Shown piece after piece: positions 27,225-36,048 of a stretch of 64,000 nucleotides of DNA. The stretch covers positions 1 to 64,000 of the forward strand of contig NZ_CP013612.1 in assembly GCF_001482385.1 (NCBI RefSeq), given 5' to 3'. The first letter of the stretch is position 1. Each line of letters begins with the position of its first letter. Both the position numbers and the translations under genes were made by a program. Under the pieces are notes generated by a model that worked only from the letters and a program-made list of their open reading frames with translations, had not been told where the DNA came from and searched no databases. The stretch is from Pseudoalteromonas rubra (GTDB lineage: Bacteria; Pseudomonadota; Gammaproteobacteria; Enterobacterales; Alteromonadaceae).

Positions 27225-27458
27225 ATGACGAATCAGAAAAGAAAACACATTATCCTCAGTGCGATTAAGCGCGCGGAATGTGAAGACATTCATGATGTGG
27301 TACGCATTGCCGGAGAAGAAATCGAGTGCCTGGAAGCTGTCCCGTTTGGCTCAAGAAATGAAATCATGCGGATCTGTGAAGATATTGCGGATGGGGTGAT
27401 AGATGGCAGTGAGTCGATTAAAAGGGTAATGACGTTTTTAAACTCTATACCAGATTAA
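27225..27458 (+). CDS. Small hypothetical protein
   Basis: 77 residues beginning MTNQKRKHIILSAIKR, acidic in the second half (EIMRICEDIADGVIDGSES). It looks helical and soluble, and no family was recognised. It starts 18 bases after the NTF2-like gene, without a strong ribosome site, and may be translated with it. A MITE begins 82 bases after its stop. Confidence 0.5.
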   Translation: MTNQKRKHIILSAIKRAECEDIHDVVRIAGEEIECLEAVPFGSRNEIMRICEDIADGVIDGSESIKRVMTFLNSIPD

Positions 27459-27540
27459 TGCGCTTTTCTCCGCTTCCAGGATGCCGTTGTGCTTCGGAAT
27501 GACGAGCGCCAGATGAGTTCATCGGAGGCCGCGCAGAGTT

Positions 27541-27702
27541 ATACCAATTTCACTTAATGCCTGGTCTATTTGAAGGAGCAAATAGGACGCTAACAGCGTT
27601 AAAAATTTCTCATTTAGAGCAACTAAATAGCAAAATTTTTGCCTTGTTATCGACCCTATTTTCTCGCCTCAAAATAGCCCACTTAATTAAGCAAATTGGT
27701 AT
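27541..27702 (+). repeat. MITE-like repeat, copy 2 (162 bp)
   Basis: It starts ATACCAATTTCACTTAAT and ends TTAAGCAAATTGGTAT, with the same core as copy 1 (7793-8014). It ends exactly where the 9-bp target duplication of the IS10-like element begins. Without that element it would end about 20 bases before the YidD-like start codon. Confidence 0.8.
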
Positions 27703-27711
27703 TACGCAGCA

Positions 27712-29030
27712 CTGGGGGATCCCCTCATAATTGAGGCCTCCCGAGCAGATGTATCAAGCGCACGTATTCACGTATAGCCCAGCGCAGCTGCTTCCCCGTC
27801 ATAACATAATCGCTTCGTCGCCTAACCTCTTTGCCGAGCCTGACAGTCGACAGCACAGCACGATCTCTGATGGTATTTGCCTGGAACTTTCGTTGCCAAT
27901 TTGAGTGTTGGGCATACAGGCCTATCCACCAGAGAATAATGGTCGCCAGCAAAGAGAGTAATAACAATATATCGAGCCGGTTGGGGCATCGACTTTTACT
28001 ATGCCGCAGACCCATCCCGTATTGGGGGCTTTTCAGGTCTCGAAAGCTTTCTTCGATTTGCATACGTTTGGCGTAAAGTGAGACGACACGTTTGGGTTTG
28101 AACAATTCTGCGGGCAGGTTAGTGGCTAATAGCCAAGGCTCCTTACTGCCAGTTCGATAACTTTTTTGGGCGGTATGATGCCTGCCTGCTTTTGATGAGC
28201 GCCTGTCAGTACGGCCTTTTTGTTTGGCTTTATATAAATGAAGATGGCAGCTAATTGGGCTTTTTCGGCCAAGCTTTACTTCTCCAATATAACGACCACG
28301 GGGAGTAGCTGATGGATAAAGAGCCTGATTTACATGCCAATCTTCACTGTTTTGATGCTGATAAGTGACTTTGCCACGCACCCGTCCGAGCCAGAACCAA
28401 CCTTTTTTATCGACCTGTCTAAACCAGGTATTTCGATAGCCAGCATCGGTCACGATGAGTGGAATACATTTATCAGGCAGGATGCTGGCAAGTTCGTCAA
28501 GGAACAGCTGATGGGACTTAGGTGAGTTGTATTGAGCAAACGTGAAGGTACGTTCATACACTATCATTGAGCGTCCCTGAATGCTGACGGAAGCACGTAA
28601 CGTCATCAGCCGCAGTTGCTCACGCACATCTGCCCAGTCGACCAGCAAAATAGGCATGGGATTAGCGCCACATATCAGGCGCGCATGGAAGCGGTAAATA
28701 GCAAGTCGGTCGTTATGCATGGCTGTGTTGCCAAGCAGCCGGTCCATGCGCTTGATATTGTGCTTAGCAGCGACAGGGCCCTTCATATTCCGGCCAAGCT
28801 CGGTAAGTGAGAGTTGATTGCTATCGAGCAAAGTCTCAGTTGCCAGCATTAATGAATCAAGGCGCCGAGCATGAATTTGGGGGCAGTTTTTTCGGAGCAT
28901 ATCGTGTAGGATGGTGATATCACGCATGGTGTTGTTATCTGGTTAGTTTTTGGCGAAATAAATTAGATCAAACAATGCCGTGCGTGTCCATCACATTGAT
29001 TTGAAATATAATTATCTGGGGATTCCTCAG
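27712..29030 (-). mobile_element. IS4-family, IS10-group insertion sequence
   Basis: 1319 bp, close to IS10's 1329 bp. The ends are CTGGGGGATCCCCTCATAAT on the left and, on the other strand, CTGAGGAATCCCCAGATAAT on the right, matching the IS10 CTGA..ATCCCC end pattern. It is flanked by perfect 9-bp direct repeats TACGCAGCA (27703-27711 and 29031-29039), the IS10 target-duplication length, so it moved here as a single unit and fairly recently. It carries one intact transposase gene on the minus strand. Confidence 0.93.
27725..28927 (-). CDS. IS10-like transposase
   Basis: 400 residues, full length. It resembles IS10 transposase throughout: LSLTELGRNM, KHNIKRMDRLLGN, PILLVDWADVREQ (first catalytic Asp), PLIVTDAGYRNTWF (second Asp) and the YREK-type region YAKRMQIEESFRDLKSPQYG with the catalytic Glu. 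No frameshift or stop is seen, so the element is probably still active. It inserts by cut and paste. Confidence 0.95.
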   Translation of the reverse strand: MRDITILHDMLRKNCPQIHARRLDSLMLATETLLDSNQLSLTELGRNMKGPVAAKHNIKRMDRLLGNTAMHNDRLAIYRFHARLICGANPMPILLVDWADVREQLRLMTLRASVSIQGRSMIVYERTFTFAQYNSPKSHQLFLDELASILPDKCIPLIVTDAGYRNTWFRQVDKKGWFWLGRVRGKVTYQHQNSEDWHVNQALYPSATPRGRYIGEVKLGRKSPISCHLHLYKAKQKGRTDRRSSKAGRHHTAQKSYRTGSKEPWLLATNLPAELFKPKRVVSLYAKRMQIEESFRDLKSPQYGMGLRHSKSRCPNRLDILLLLSLLATIILWWIGLYAQHSNWQRKFQANTIRDRAVLSTVRLGKEVRRRSDYVMTGKQLRWAIREYVRLIHLLGRPQL

Positions 29031-29050
29031 TACGCAGCATTGGGGTTGCT

Positions 29051-29407
29051 ATGGATTATCTGGCCATATTATTGATACGATTTTATCAACGATTTCTTTC
29101 TCCGCATAAAGGGTTTAGATGTGCTCATGCCCTTGTGCATCAGGGCACAAGCTGTTCACAGGCTGTATTAGACATTGTAAAAAACGACGGTGTTTGGCGG
29201 GGATACCAGCAGATAAAGTCCCGGATGCATGCTTGTGGACAGGCGTATATCACCCTTCAACAATCAGATAACCAAGACAAGCGGAAAAACAAAACGAGTC
29301 GTTGCGATTGTGGCGACCCAAGCGCAGGCTGTGATATAGCCAGTTGCGGTGGGAAGGGAAAAAGCTGCGATGCGCCAGACTTGGCTTGCGATTGCTGGCC
29401 TTTATAG
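29051..29407 (+). CDS. YidD-like protein with cysteine-rich tail
   Basis: 118 residues. The first 70 match YidD, the small factor that helps membrane protein insertion: LAILLIRFYQRFLSPHKG, C-A-H, then SCSQAVLDIVKNDGVWRG. The usual CRFYPTCSQYA motif is replaced by CAHALVHQGTSCSQA, so it is a divergent member. The tail carries about ten cysteines (RCDCGDPSAGCD, CGGKGKSCDAPDLACDCW) and may bind metal. It begins 20 bases after the IS10-like element's right target repeat, so its original promoter was probably displaced. A truncated second copy lies at 33560-33676. Confidence 0.75.
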   Translation: MDYLAILLIRFYQRFLSPHKGFRCAHALVHQGTSCSQAVLDIVKNDGVWRGYQQIKSRMHACGQAYITLQQSDNQDKRKNKTSRCDCGDPSAGCDIASCGGKGKSCDAPDLACDCWPL

Positions 29408-29424
29408 ACGACCGCATGCGCGGC

Positions 29425-30939
29425 TCAGTTCCAGTATTTCCAGCCGTCCAGGTAGTAGTAGAGCACATGCGGCTGATCCAGGCTGCTGACTTTGCTATTA
29501 GTGTTTTGCATATCAGCCGGAAAAGTCATTAGCAGGGGCTCAATGTTCGGATCATAAAAACGTGTGACGGGCAAAGCTTGATGCTGTTTGGGGCACTTAG
29601 ATTTACATGCCATCACAAAGCCCCAGTTGCCAAATGAAGGGATGTCAGCATGATAGGGCGTGATTGAGTGAAAGCCCGCTGCCGCTGCTGTATTGTGGAT
29701 AGACCAAAATGCCTCCTTGGCAAAGTAGGGGCTGGTCGCCTGAGTAACCATGATCCCCTGTGCATTTAGTCTGTGTTTTACCAGAGTATAAAACTGTTTA
29801 CTATATAACCTTGAAAGACTGATAGTTTTAGGGTCAGGTAAATCCACCACAATCAGATCGTATTTGTGGCGGGTGTCTGTCAGATAAACAAAGGCATCTT
29901 GATTGATTACCCGGACTTTAGGGTTCAGTAAAGCATCCTGATTGAGTTTTTTTAGATGGACATTGCTGCGTGCCAATTCAGCAACGGCCGGATCCAGATC
30001 AACCAGAGTAATGGCCTCTATATACGGATATTTGAGTAACTCTCTGGCTGCCAGTCCGTCTCCCCCGCCTAAGATCAAGACTTGTCGAGTGTCCGTTTGC
30101 CGCTGCAGTGGCAGGTGTATGAGAGATTCATGATAGCGGTATTCATCAATGGCAGAAAACTGTAACCCGCCGTTTAAATACAGCCGTAAGTCGTCTTTAT
30201 TTTTGGTCATGATCAGCTGCTGATAGTGTGACTGCTCGCTATGAACAATACGGTCTTCAAAAACCGTCTCGTTCCAGTGGCGGTTAAGCGCTTTACTGAA
30301 TAGCATAAGTCCCGCGAGTGTTAATAACACCAGGGTCAGCAAGCACCTTAACAGGCGTGCCTGCGCCTTTGGAAACTGATCGTAAAAATACCACAGCAAG
30401 GTCAAAGCGATAGACAGGTTTATCAGACCAAACAGCAGTGAAGTTTTAAACACGCCAAGCCAGGGCAAAAGCGCTAATGGAAATACCAAAGTGGCAATGA
30501 GCGCGCCCAGATAATCAATAGACAGCACATTGGCAAGGTTGACCTTCAGCGTGTAGTGTTTTTCCATTAACCGAGATAGTAGCGGGATCTCAAGACCGAC
30601 AAAAACACCAATCAGGGCAGTCAGCACAATCGACATACTCTGAAAATGCCAGCCCTGGGCGTAGCAAAAGTACAGAAGCGGGACTGAGCTGCCACCAATC
30701 AGTGCGAGCATCAGCTCGTAAACGATAAACTGTGCCAGCAATGTATTGTCAATTACCCATTTAGACAGATATGAGCCCACGCCCATAAAGGCCATATACA
30801 CGCCAATGGTGATAGAAAACTGCGTGACACTGTCGCCAAGAAAATAAGCACCTGTGGTAGCTATCAACAGCTCATAAACAATCGAGCACAAGCCTGCAAT
30901 AAAGATACTAAACAGCAGGATATGACTTTCTCTTAGCAC
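29425..30939 (-). CDS. Membrane-bound spermidine synthase-like protein
   Basis: 504 residues. Seven to eight hydrophobic helices occupy about residues 5-215, then a soluble spermidine-synthase fold with QVLILGGGDGLAARELLKYP (AdoMet-binding loop), LVDLDPAVAEL and DLIVVDLPDPKT. Such fusions of a membrane domain and an aminopropyltransferase-like domain are widespread; the true reaction may be aminopropyl transfer or methyl transfer and is unknown here. It is last in a three-gene operon, adjoining the upstream gene with no gap. The DUF350 partner places it in the YjfL-type envelope-stress gene neighbourhood described in comparative genomics. Confidence 0.85.
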   Translation of the reverse strand: MLRESHILLFSIFIAGLCSIVYELLIATTGAYFLGDSVTQFSITIGVYMAFMGVGSYLSKWVIDNTLLAQFIVYELMLALIGGSSVPLLYFCYAQGWHFQSMSIVLTALIGVFVGLEIPLLSRLMEKHYTLKVNLANVLSIDYLGALIATLVFPLALLPWLGVFKTSLLFGLINLSIALTLLWYFYDQFPKAQARLLRCLLTLVLLTLAGLMLFSKALNRHWNETVFEDRIVHSEQSHYQQLIMTKNKDDLRLYLNGGLQFSAIDEYRYHESLIHLPLQRQTDTRQVLILGGGDGLAARELLKYPYIEAITLVDLDPAVAELARSNVHLKKLNQDALLNPKVRVINQDAFVYLTDTRHKYDLIVVDLPDPKTISLSRLYSKQFYTLVKHRLNAQGIMVTQATSPYFAKEAFWSIHNTAAAAGFHSITPYHADIPSFGNWGFVMACKSKCPKQHQALPVTRFYDPNIEPLLMTFPADMQNTNSKVSSLDQPHVLYYYLDGWKYWN

Positions 30940-31758
30940 TTATTTACCACCCCGACCACTACCACCACGGTGATTCGCGCCAGACATACTTTGTTGGCGT
31001 ATGCTGCGATCGACCGTCATTTGAGACTTACCATAGGCATAACTGACGTAATTAATGTCATCGTCATTTTTATACGCCCAGCTGAACAGCAAGGCAAATA
31101 GCCCGAGGGAGAAACACCAAGCATACAAAGGAGCACGTGAGGGGCGGGCTTGATCGCCCAATGGGTTGTGACCATAGGGCTTTTTGTTATAGGTTGTTTT
31201 GCCAGACAGCGGCTTATCTTCTTCATAGCGGTTGCCCAGCACTGTAAAGCACAAGAAAGCCACAATGAGTGCGATATAGAAGAGCGGTTTTAGTACACTG
31301 GCATCTCCCCGCACAGGCACAACACGAAAATAGTAGCGTGTGTTATTCAGCTTTTGATTGTTGCTACTTTGATCAGTCAAATACATCTGATAGCTGCCTT
31401 TTTTCGCAAAACGAATTTTAAACGAGGCTTCTTTTCTATGTTCGGTCCACTTGCCTTCGGAGTCTCTGCCTGACTCAGACCACAGCTCATCATGATAACT
31501 AAACAGGTAAGTGCCATCGGCCTGATAGACTTCCATATCTATGGCTTTCCAGGTATTCATCTTCATCACACCCTTGAGTTCAAAGCGCATCATTTGGCCA
31601 TCTGCAGGCACGTCGAACTGGTAGGCCTTGTCCTGATTGGTAAACTCTGTACTCTTGACAAAAGGCACCTTTGCAACAGATTCATCCAACACCAAACTGC
31701 CAACAAAGCATAAAGCCATAATGACTAAAGCCAGGAAAAAGGTTTTTATCACACTCAT
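30940..31758 (-). CDS. Membrane protein of the DUF350/spermidine synthase operon
   Basis: 272 residues. An N-terminal membrane segment (5-25) leads to a beta-sandwich-like periplasmic domain of about 120 residues (VPADGQMMRFELKGVMK, FKIRFAKKGSYQMYLTDQSS), two further membrane segments (about 160-180 and 205-230), and a Gly/Arg/Ser-rich tail ending RGGSGRGGK. No named family was recognised. It lies between DUF350 and the spermidine synthase-like gene with no gap to the latter, so the three proteins probably act together at the membrane. Confidence 0.7.
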   Translation of the reverse strand: MSVIKTFFLALVIMALCFVGSLVLDESVAKVPFVKSTEFTNQDKAYQFDVPADGQMMRFELKGVMKMNTWKAIDMEVYQADGTYLFSYHDELWSESGRDSEGKWTEHRKEASFKIRFAKKGSYQMYLTDQSSNNQKLNNTRYYFRVVPVRGDASVLKPLFYIALIVAFLCFTVLGNRYEEDKPLSGKTTYNKKPYGHNPLGDQARPSRAPLYAWCFSLGLFALLFSWAYKNDDDINYVSYAYGKSQMTVDRSIRQQSMSGANHRGGSGRGGK

Positions 31759-31770
31759 AAACTGTCCTTT

Positions 31771-32595
31771 TTACAGTGTGTAGAAAATGGCCAGCGCAAC
31801 CGACACAGCCACGCTACCCTCTATGAGAGAAACCGCGGTGTTGCCTTCTGCGATAGCTTTGTTGACCCTCACGCCAGGCATTAGCACCAGATCAGTCAGC
31901 AAACGTACTACGGGCAGTAATACCAGTGCAATTAATGCGTCGACGAAAAATAAAGTAATGCTCTGTGACCAGCTTTCTAACCCTCCGCGCAGTGCGTGGA
32001 ATAAGATAATACCAGTGGCAATTTTGGTTGCGGCAAAGCTGACGGCAGCAGCCATATTGTGCTTTTCCAGCTCATGTTGCAGGTCAAAATGCGTCAGCGC
32101 ATCATACAGTTTACTTGCGATAAGCAGGACTAACTGAGCAAGCAGATAAAACACTATGGCGGAGGTGAAATTGCCTTCACCCATCAAAGCCCCGGCAATG
32201 ATCAAACCTGCACTGATGTAACTGGCAAATTGTGCAATACCAACCCCTAAATTCTGATGTGTGACTATCTGCTCTTTATTGCAAAACCTTGGGAGTAATA
32301 ACTTATCGCTAAACACTCGGGTGATGAGCAACAATCCCAGTCCTGTGAATGCATAGAGGCTCACATTGAGAAGATCGGTTAGCAGACCTTTACTGGGTCC
32401 CTGAAGAACCGCCACGTATATCATGGTGACGGCAATTAAGAAGCCACTGATTGATACCGCCAAAGCAAGGTTGTTGTTTTGTTCAATTTCAGTAAAAGTG
32501 TTGTATGAGGTGGTGGCGTTATAGAGCCACTTAGCAATAAATATAACCACCAGAAAAAGCCCAAGAAAGCTCAACTCCGCCTGAGGAAAGTCCAT
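31771..32595 (-). CDS. DUF350 (YjfL-type) membrane protein
   Basis: 274 residues with about eight hydrophobic helices in two related halves. NNLALAVSISGFLIAVTMIY and HNMAAAVSFAATKIATGIIL are the two DUF350 cores, and NTAVSLIEGSVAVSVALAI is a third similar stretch. DUF350 proteins occur in gene clusters with PspA-like, DUF4178 and spermidine synthase-like genes in many bacteria. Their role is not established; an ion channel or envelope stress function has been proposed. It is first in the operon, 12 bases before the next gene. Confidence 0.85.
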   Translation of the reverse strand: MDFPQAELSFLGLFLVVIFIAKWLYNATTSYNTFTEIEQNNNLALAVSISGFLIAVTMIYVAVLQGPSKGLLTDLLNVSLYAFTGLGLLLITRVFSDKLLLPRFCNKEQIVTHQNLGVGIAQFASYISAGLIIAGALMGEGNFTSAIVFYLLAQLVLLIASKLYDALTHFDLQHELEKHNMAAAVSFAATKIATGIILFHALRGGLESWSQSITLFFVDALIALVLLPVVRLLTDLVLMPGVRVNKAIAEGNTAVSLIEGSVAVSVALAIFYTL

Positions 32596-32830
32596 GTTTG
32601 TTTCCGTATTTTATCCATGAAGATTTGGACGGGCGATTTTAACACAGAAGAAAAGCAAGTAAATTTTTAATATTTTGCGATTTAATAGAGAACGTTCCTA
32701 ATTTGTGTGATGATGAGTGTGGACCATTTCGTCGGGTGCAACAGCAAAGAAGGCTGCTTTATCACCCTTTCTACAGACAGCGAAGAACGGTTTATATTCT
32801 TTTACAATAATAAAAAAGAGAGTTATCTCA

Positions 32831-33466
32831 ATGGAACTACTGCACTATTTAAACGAGCGCTTTATTACCAAAAGTGCGTTGCTCGCACAAACCAAGGCCA
32901 CGCCACAAATATTACAAGCGCTTCAGGAAAAAGGGTTAATGCCGCAGTGTTCGTACCGCATTGCACTGAACATACAGTGTGACTCATTTTTTGGTGAGCA
33001 CAATGAAGACCAGGCGCTTGAATATTATGCAAAAGGTTATACTACCTGGTTTGGGTGCATATCTGCACTCAGTGATGAAAGCGATGCTTATGCGCTGTTT
33101 TCACTGCGCTATAAAAATGCACTAGAACAGTTAAAAAACGCAGGTCATGTATTACACAGCCCGCAATTAAATGACGATCTTGATGCGCATATAGAGCAGG
33201 AGTGGCAATATTTCCTCAATGGAACTTATGGATTATGCACTCATTCTGGTTTGCCAGAGGATATTGCTGGCAAGGAGTTAGCAATCTTCGAGATTAATCA
33301 GCTTATTGAACAAGAAACACTTCAGCCGACTCAGTTAAAACAGCTTGAGAGCGCTGTTAACCTGCTGGACTCAGTCAGTGCTTTATTTGCACCTCATGAA
33401 AGGCAAAGAAGCTCACGGCACCGTTTAGTGGATGAAGTGCGTCGTAAATATAACTTGTCAGCATAA
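32831..33466 (+). CDS. DUF6058-family protein
   Basis: 211 residues from ATG 32831 (MELLHYLNERFITKSALL). Earlier GTG starts in the same frame at 32717 add residues that read like untranslated leader. LLAQTKATPQILQALQEKGL resembles a helix-turn-helix-like segment, and YRIALNIQCDSFFGEHNEDQALEYYAKGY is followed by conserved Trp and helices. I associate this pattern with DUF6058, called a natural product biosynthesis protein in databases, but its biochemical role is unknown. It stands alone, divergent from the DUF350 operon. Confidence 0.6.
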   Translation: MELLHYLNERFITKSALLAQTKATPQILQALQEKGLMPQCSYRIALNIQCDSFFGEHNEDQALEYYAKGYTTWFGCISALSDESDAYALFSLRYKNALEQLKNAGHVLHSPQLNDDLDAHIEQEWQYFLNGTYGLCTHSGLPEDIAGKELAIFEINQLIEQETLQPTQLKQLESAVNLLDSVSALFAPHERQRSSRHRLVDEVRRKYNLSA

Positions 33467-33559
33467 TAGTTGGATACTGAGACAGGCTCTATCTCGAGCC
33501 TTAATTAAATCGCTTTGGACTTGCAAGTGGATGCTATCCAGGGAGAATCCAGGAATTAT

Positions 33560-33676
33560 ATGGCAATACTAAAGATACGGTTTTATCAACGCTTTGTTTC
33601 GTCGTATCAAAGGGGGCGGTGTGCTCATGCCGCTGTTCATCAGGAACAAGCCACCTGCGAGGCAGGTGGCCGATAA
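33560..33676 (+). pseudogene. 5' fragment of a second yidD-like gene
   Basis: 38 codons beginning MAILKIRFYQRFVSSYQRG, with RCAHAAVHQ, closely match the start of the YidD-like gene at 29051. About 95 bases align well, from near 33565 to the ACAAGC at 33646-33651; after that the match ends and the DNA becomes a perfect hairpin. The copy lacks the SCSQ helix and tail, so it is a truncated relic. Confidence 0.65.
33650..33670. terminator. Perfect hairpin at the end of an S9 peptidase gene
   Basis: GCCACCTGC, loop GAG, GCAGGTGGC: a 9-bp perfect stem, 10 bases past the stop of the minus-strand peptidase gene. It overlaps the yidD relic. No T tract. Confidence 0.5.
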
Positions 33677-33679
33677 GGC

Positions 33680-35737
33680 TTAGTCTTCTTTGTTGTCGGT
33701 TCGGTACTTCTCAAACCAGGCCAGGATATTACCTACTTTACGTGCCAGATTAGAGGGTTTGGCGGCAATGCCGTGGTAGGCGCCCTGAATACGTACAAAG
33801 GCGCTGTCTACGCCTTGCAGTCTCAGTGCACCGTAATACTGCTCACTTTCTGACATTGGCGTACGGACGTCGAGTTCACCGGTTAGCACCATAGTAGGTG
33901 TTTTCACATTGCCAACCAAAGAAAGCGGCGAGCGGTTCCAGTATTGCTCATAGTCATTCCACGGCAGATCGCTAAACCAGTAACGCGTCATAAAGGTATA
34001 AATGTCAGACGCACCAATCATGCTGGTCCAGTTGATAACAGGCTTTGCTACGACCGATGCTTTAAAACGGTCTGTTTTGCCGATGATCCAGGCTGTTAAC
34101 GTCCCGCCGCCTGAGCCGCCGGTGACAAACAGGTTTTCCTCATCAACATACCCTTTGGCAATGACGCCATCGACCATATCCATCAGGTCGTTGTAATCTT
34201 CTGACGGGTAGTTCTTATCAATTTGGTTGGCAAAATCAGCGCCCATAGACGTTGAGCCTCTTGGATTACCGTATACAACGACGTAGCCAGCAGCGGCGAA
34301 TAACTGGACTTCGGTTGAAAACTCAGGGCCGTATGCTGTGTGTGGACCACCATGAATTTCCAGGATAAGCGGGTATTTTTTCTTGGGGTCGAAGTTTGGA
34401 GGGGTGACTATCCAGGCCTGCAGGCGTCTGCCATCGATACTGCTTTTCACTTCCATCAGCTCAGGCTTATTAAGCGTTTTATGGTCAAATACATCGCTAT
34501 TCAGGTCGGTCAGCTGAGTGACTTTCCCACGTTTGGAGACCACTGCTAAGTCGGCAGGGCGTACGCCAGTGGATTGAGTGAACACCACTTTTCCGTTGTC
34601 GGTTACATCATACTGGCCTGACGTATAAGGGCGACCCAGGCTCATGCCTCCCAGCGCATCGGTTTGCGTTTTCAGCTTGCCAGACAAAGAAACATATGCG
34701 ACGTGTTTCTTACCTTCGTTGTCGTAACTGAAATATAAGCCTTTGCTGTTGTCGGCCCACTTTACATTGCCAACACTGCGATCAAGATTCGGTGTCAGGC
34801 GTTTCATGTCTGAGCCATCCGGGTTCATCACATACAGCTCTGCGATCTGGTTTGATTTACCATTGTCTTCGAAGCCCGTAAATGCCAGCTTTTTGCCATT
34901 GGGACTCATCTTTGGGCTGCCCTCAGGGCCTGACATAGCGGTCAGCTCGGTGACTTTTGAAGTTAAGACATCAATGGCCAATAAATCGCTGTTGAAAACG
35001 TCAAACTGGGCATCGTCGTGTGTGTTGGCAGAGACAATGATCTGCTTACTATCTTTTGTCCAGGCCAAAGCGCCCGCAAAATCATGTGCACCTGAGCTGA
35101 TCTGTCTCGGTGAGCCGCCAATTGCTGGGACTACATAGACGTGCATATTACCTGGGCGTTTCATTCCGGCGCCATCACGCTGGAATAAAGTTTGGTCGAT
35201 ATACTGAGCATTATCAGCCCACTTAGCATCCTTGGGTTTAAAGTCTAGGCTAAACAGTGGCTTGGATTTACCGGGGGTAAACATGGAAAAAGCCAGCTGC
35301 TTTCCATCTGGCGAGAAACTCAACCCACGGGGTGTCATGTTGACATCGGTCACCCGCGCAGTCAGGCCAGTGGCCAGATCGCGCATATAAATCTGTACTT
35401 TGCCTTCTTTGCTCGAAAGATAGGCCATTTTAGTGCCGTCGGGAGAAAAGACCGGGCTGAAATGGTTTTTAGAATCTGACAGCAAAGGCAAGTGTGTTTT
35501 TCCATCCAGTGATACAGTCCAGAGGTTTCTTTTCAGGCTGTCCGACATGATATCCATGCTGCGGCGTTCATAAACAACTTGCTTGCCGTCCGGCATAACC
35601 ACTGGGTTGGCAGCATATTCGATATTGAACAGATCCTGATAGGTGAGCGTGTTGTTGTTTTGTTCAGGCGTGGCAGCAAGTACTGAACCGGACAGTGCCA
35701 GCGCAATACAAGACGTTAAAATAGAAAGCTTTTTCAT
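33680..35737 (-). CDS. Exported S9-family prolyl oligopeptidase-like peptidase
   Basis: 685 residues. A signal peptide (MKKLSILTSCIALALSGSVLA) precedes a WD/TolB-like beta-propeller (repeated SPDGKQ or SPDGTK and LSFSPDGKQL motifs) and an alpha/beta hydrolase domain. VTGGSGGGTLTAWIIG has the nucleophile Ser; the acid is in GELDVRTPMSESEQ and the His in AYHGIAAKPSN. S9C enzymes of this kind remove dipeptides or acylated residues from peptides in the periplasm. It is convergent with the DUF6058 gene. A second S9 peptidase lies 2.3 kb away. Confidence 0.9.
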   Translation of the reverse strand: MKKLSILTSCIALALSGSVLAATPEQNNNTLTYQDLFNIEYAANPVVMPDGKQVVYERRSMDIMSDSLKRNLWTVSLDGKTHLPLLSDSKNHFSPVFSPDGTKMAYLSSKEGKVQIYMRDLATGLTARVTDVNMTPRGLSFSPDGKQLAFSMFTPGKSKPLFSLDFKPKDAKWADNAQYIDQTLFQRDGAGMKRPGNMHVYVVPAIGGSPRQISSGAHDFAGALAWTKDSKQIIVSANTHDDAQFDVFNSDLLAIDVLTSKVTELTAMSGPEGSPKMSPNGKKLAFTGFEDNGKSNQIAELYVMNPDGSDMKRLTPNLDRSVGNVKWADNSKGLYFSYDNEGKKHVAYVSLSGKLKTQTDALGGMSLGRPYTSGQYDVTDNGKVVFTQSTGVRPADLAVVSKRGKVTQLTDLNSDVFDHKTLNKPELMEVKSSIDGRRLQAWIVTPPNFDPKKKYPLILEIHGGPHTAYGPEFSTEVQLFAAAGYVVVYGNPRGSTSMGADFANQIDKNYPSEDYNDLMDMVDGVIAKGYVDEENLFVTGGSGGGTLTAWIIGKTDRFKASVVAKPVINWTSMIGASDIYTFMTRYWFSDLPWNDYEQYWNRSPLSLVGNVKTPTMVLTGELDVRTPMSESEQYYGALRLQGVDSAFVRIQGAYHGIAAKPSNLARKVGNILAWFEKYRTDNKED

Positions 35738-36048
35738 TGTTTTAGTACTCTACTCGTTGTTGTCGTTGACCGTCCATACACCTGTGTTAGAAATATAAAC
35801 CGTCGCTCGATATATCCCCTATTTATGATATGTTGTAACACTTTTTGGAATAGATACGCGGTAAGTGGCAGAATTATCCGACAATTAACTGATACGCCAG
35901 ATAATTTATGGATAAAAATTTGCTATATCGCATAGTCGCGAGGTATCTTTCTGGCAGTTTGATTTTCTAATTTATTCAGAACTCGCTCCTTTCGTGATGT
36001 CTTCATCATGTTGAATACCTTGGGTTCACCAACACATAGCTTAAAATC
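35738..36048. other. Divergent intergenic region, S9 peptidase and yddG
   Basis: 311 bases. AT-rich with no ORF, repeat or clear palindrome seen; presumably holds both promoters. Confidence 0.4.
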
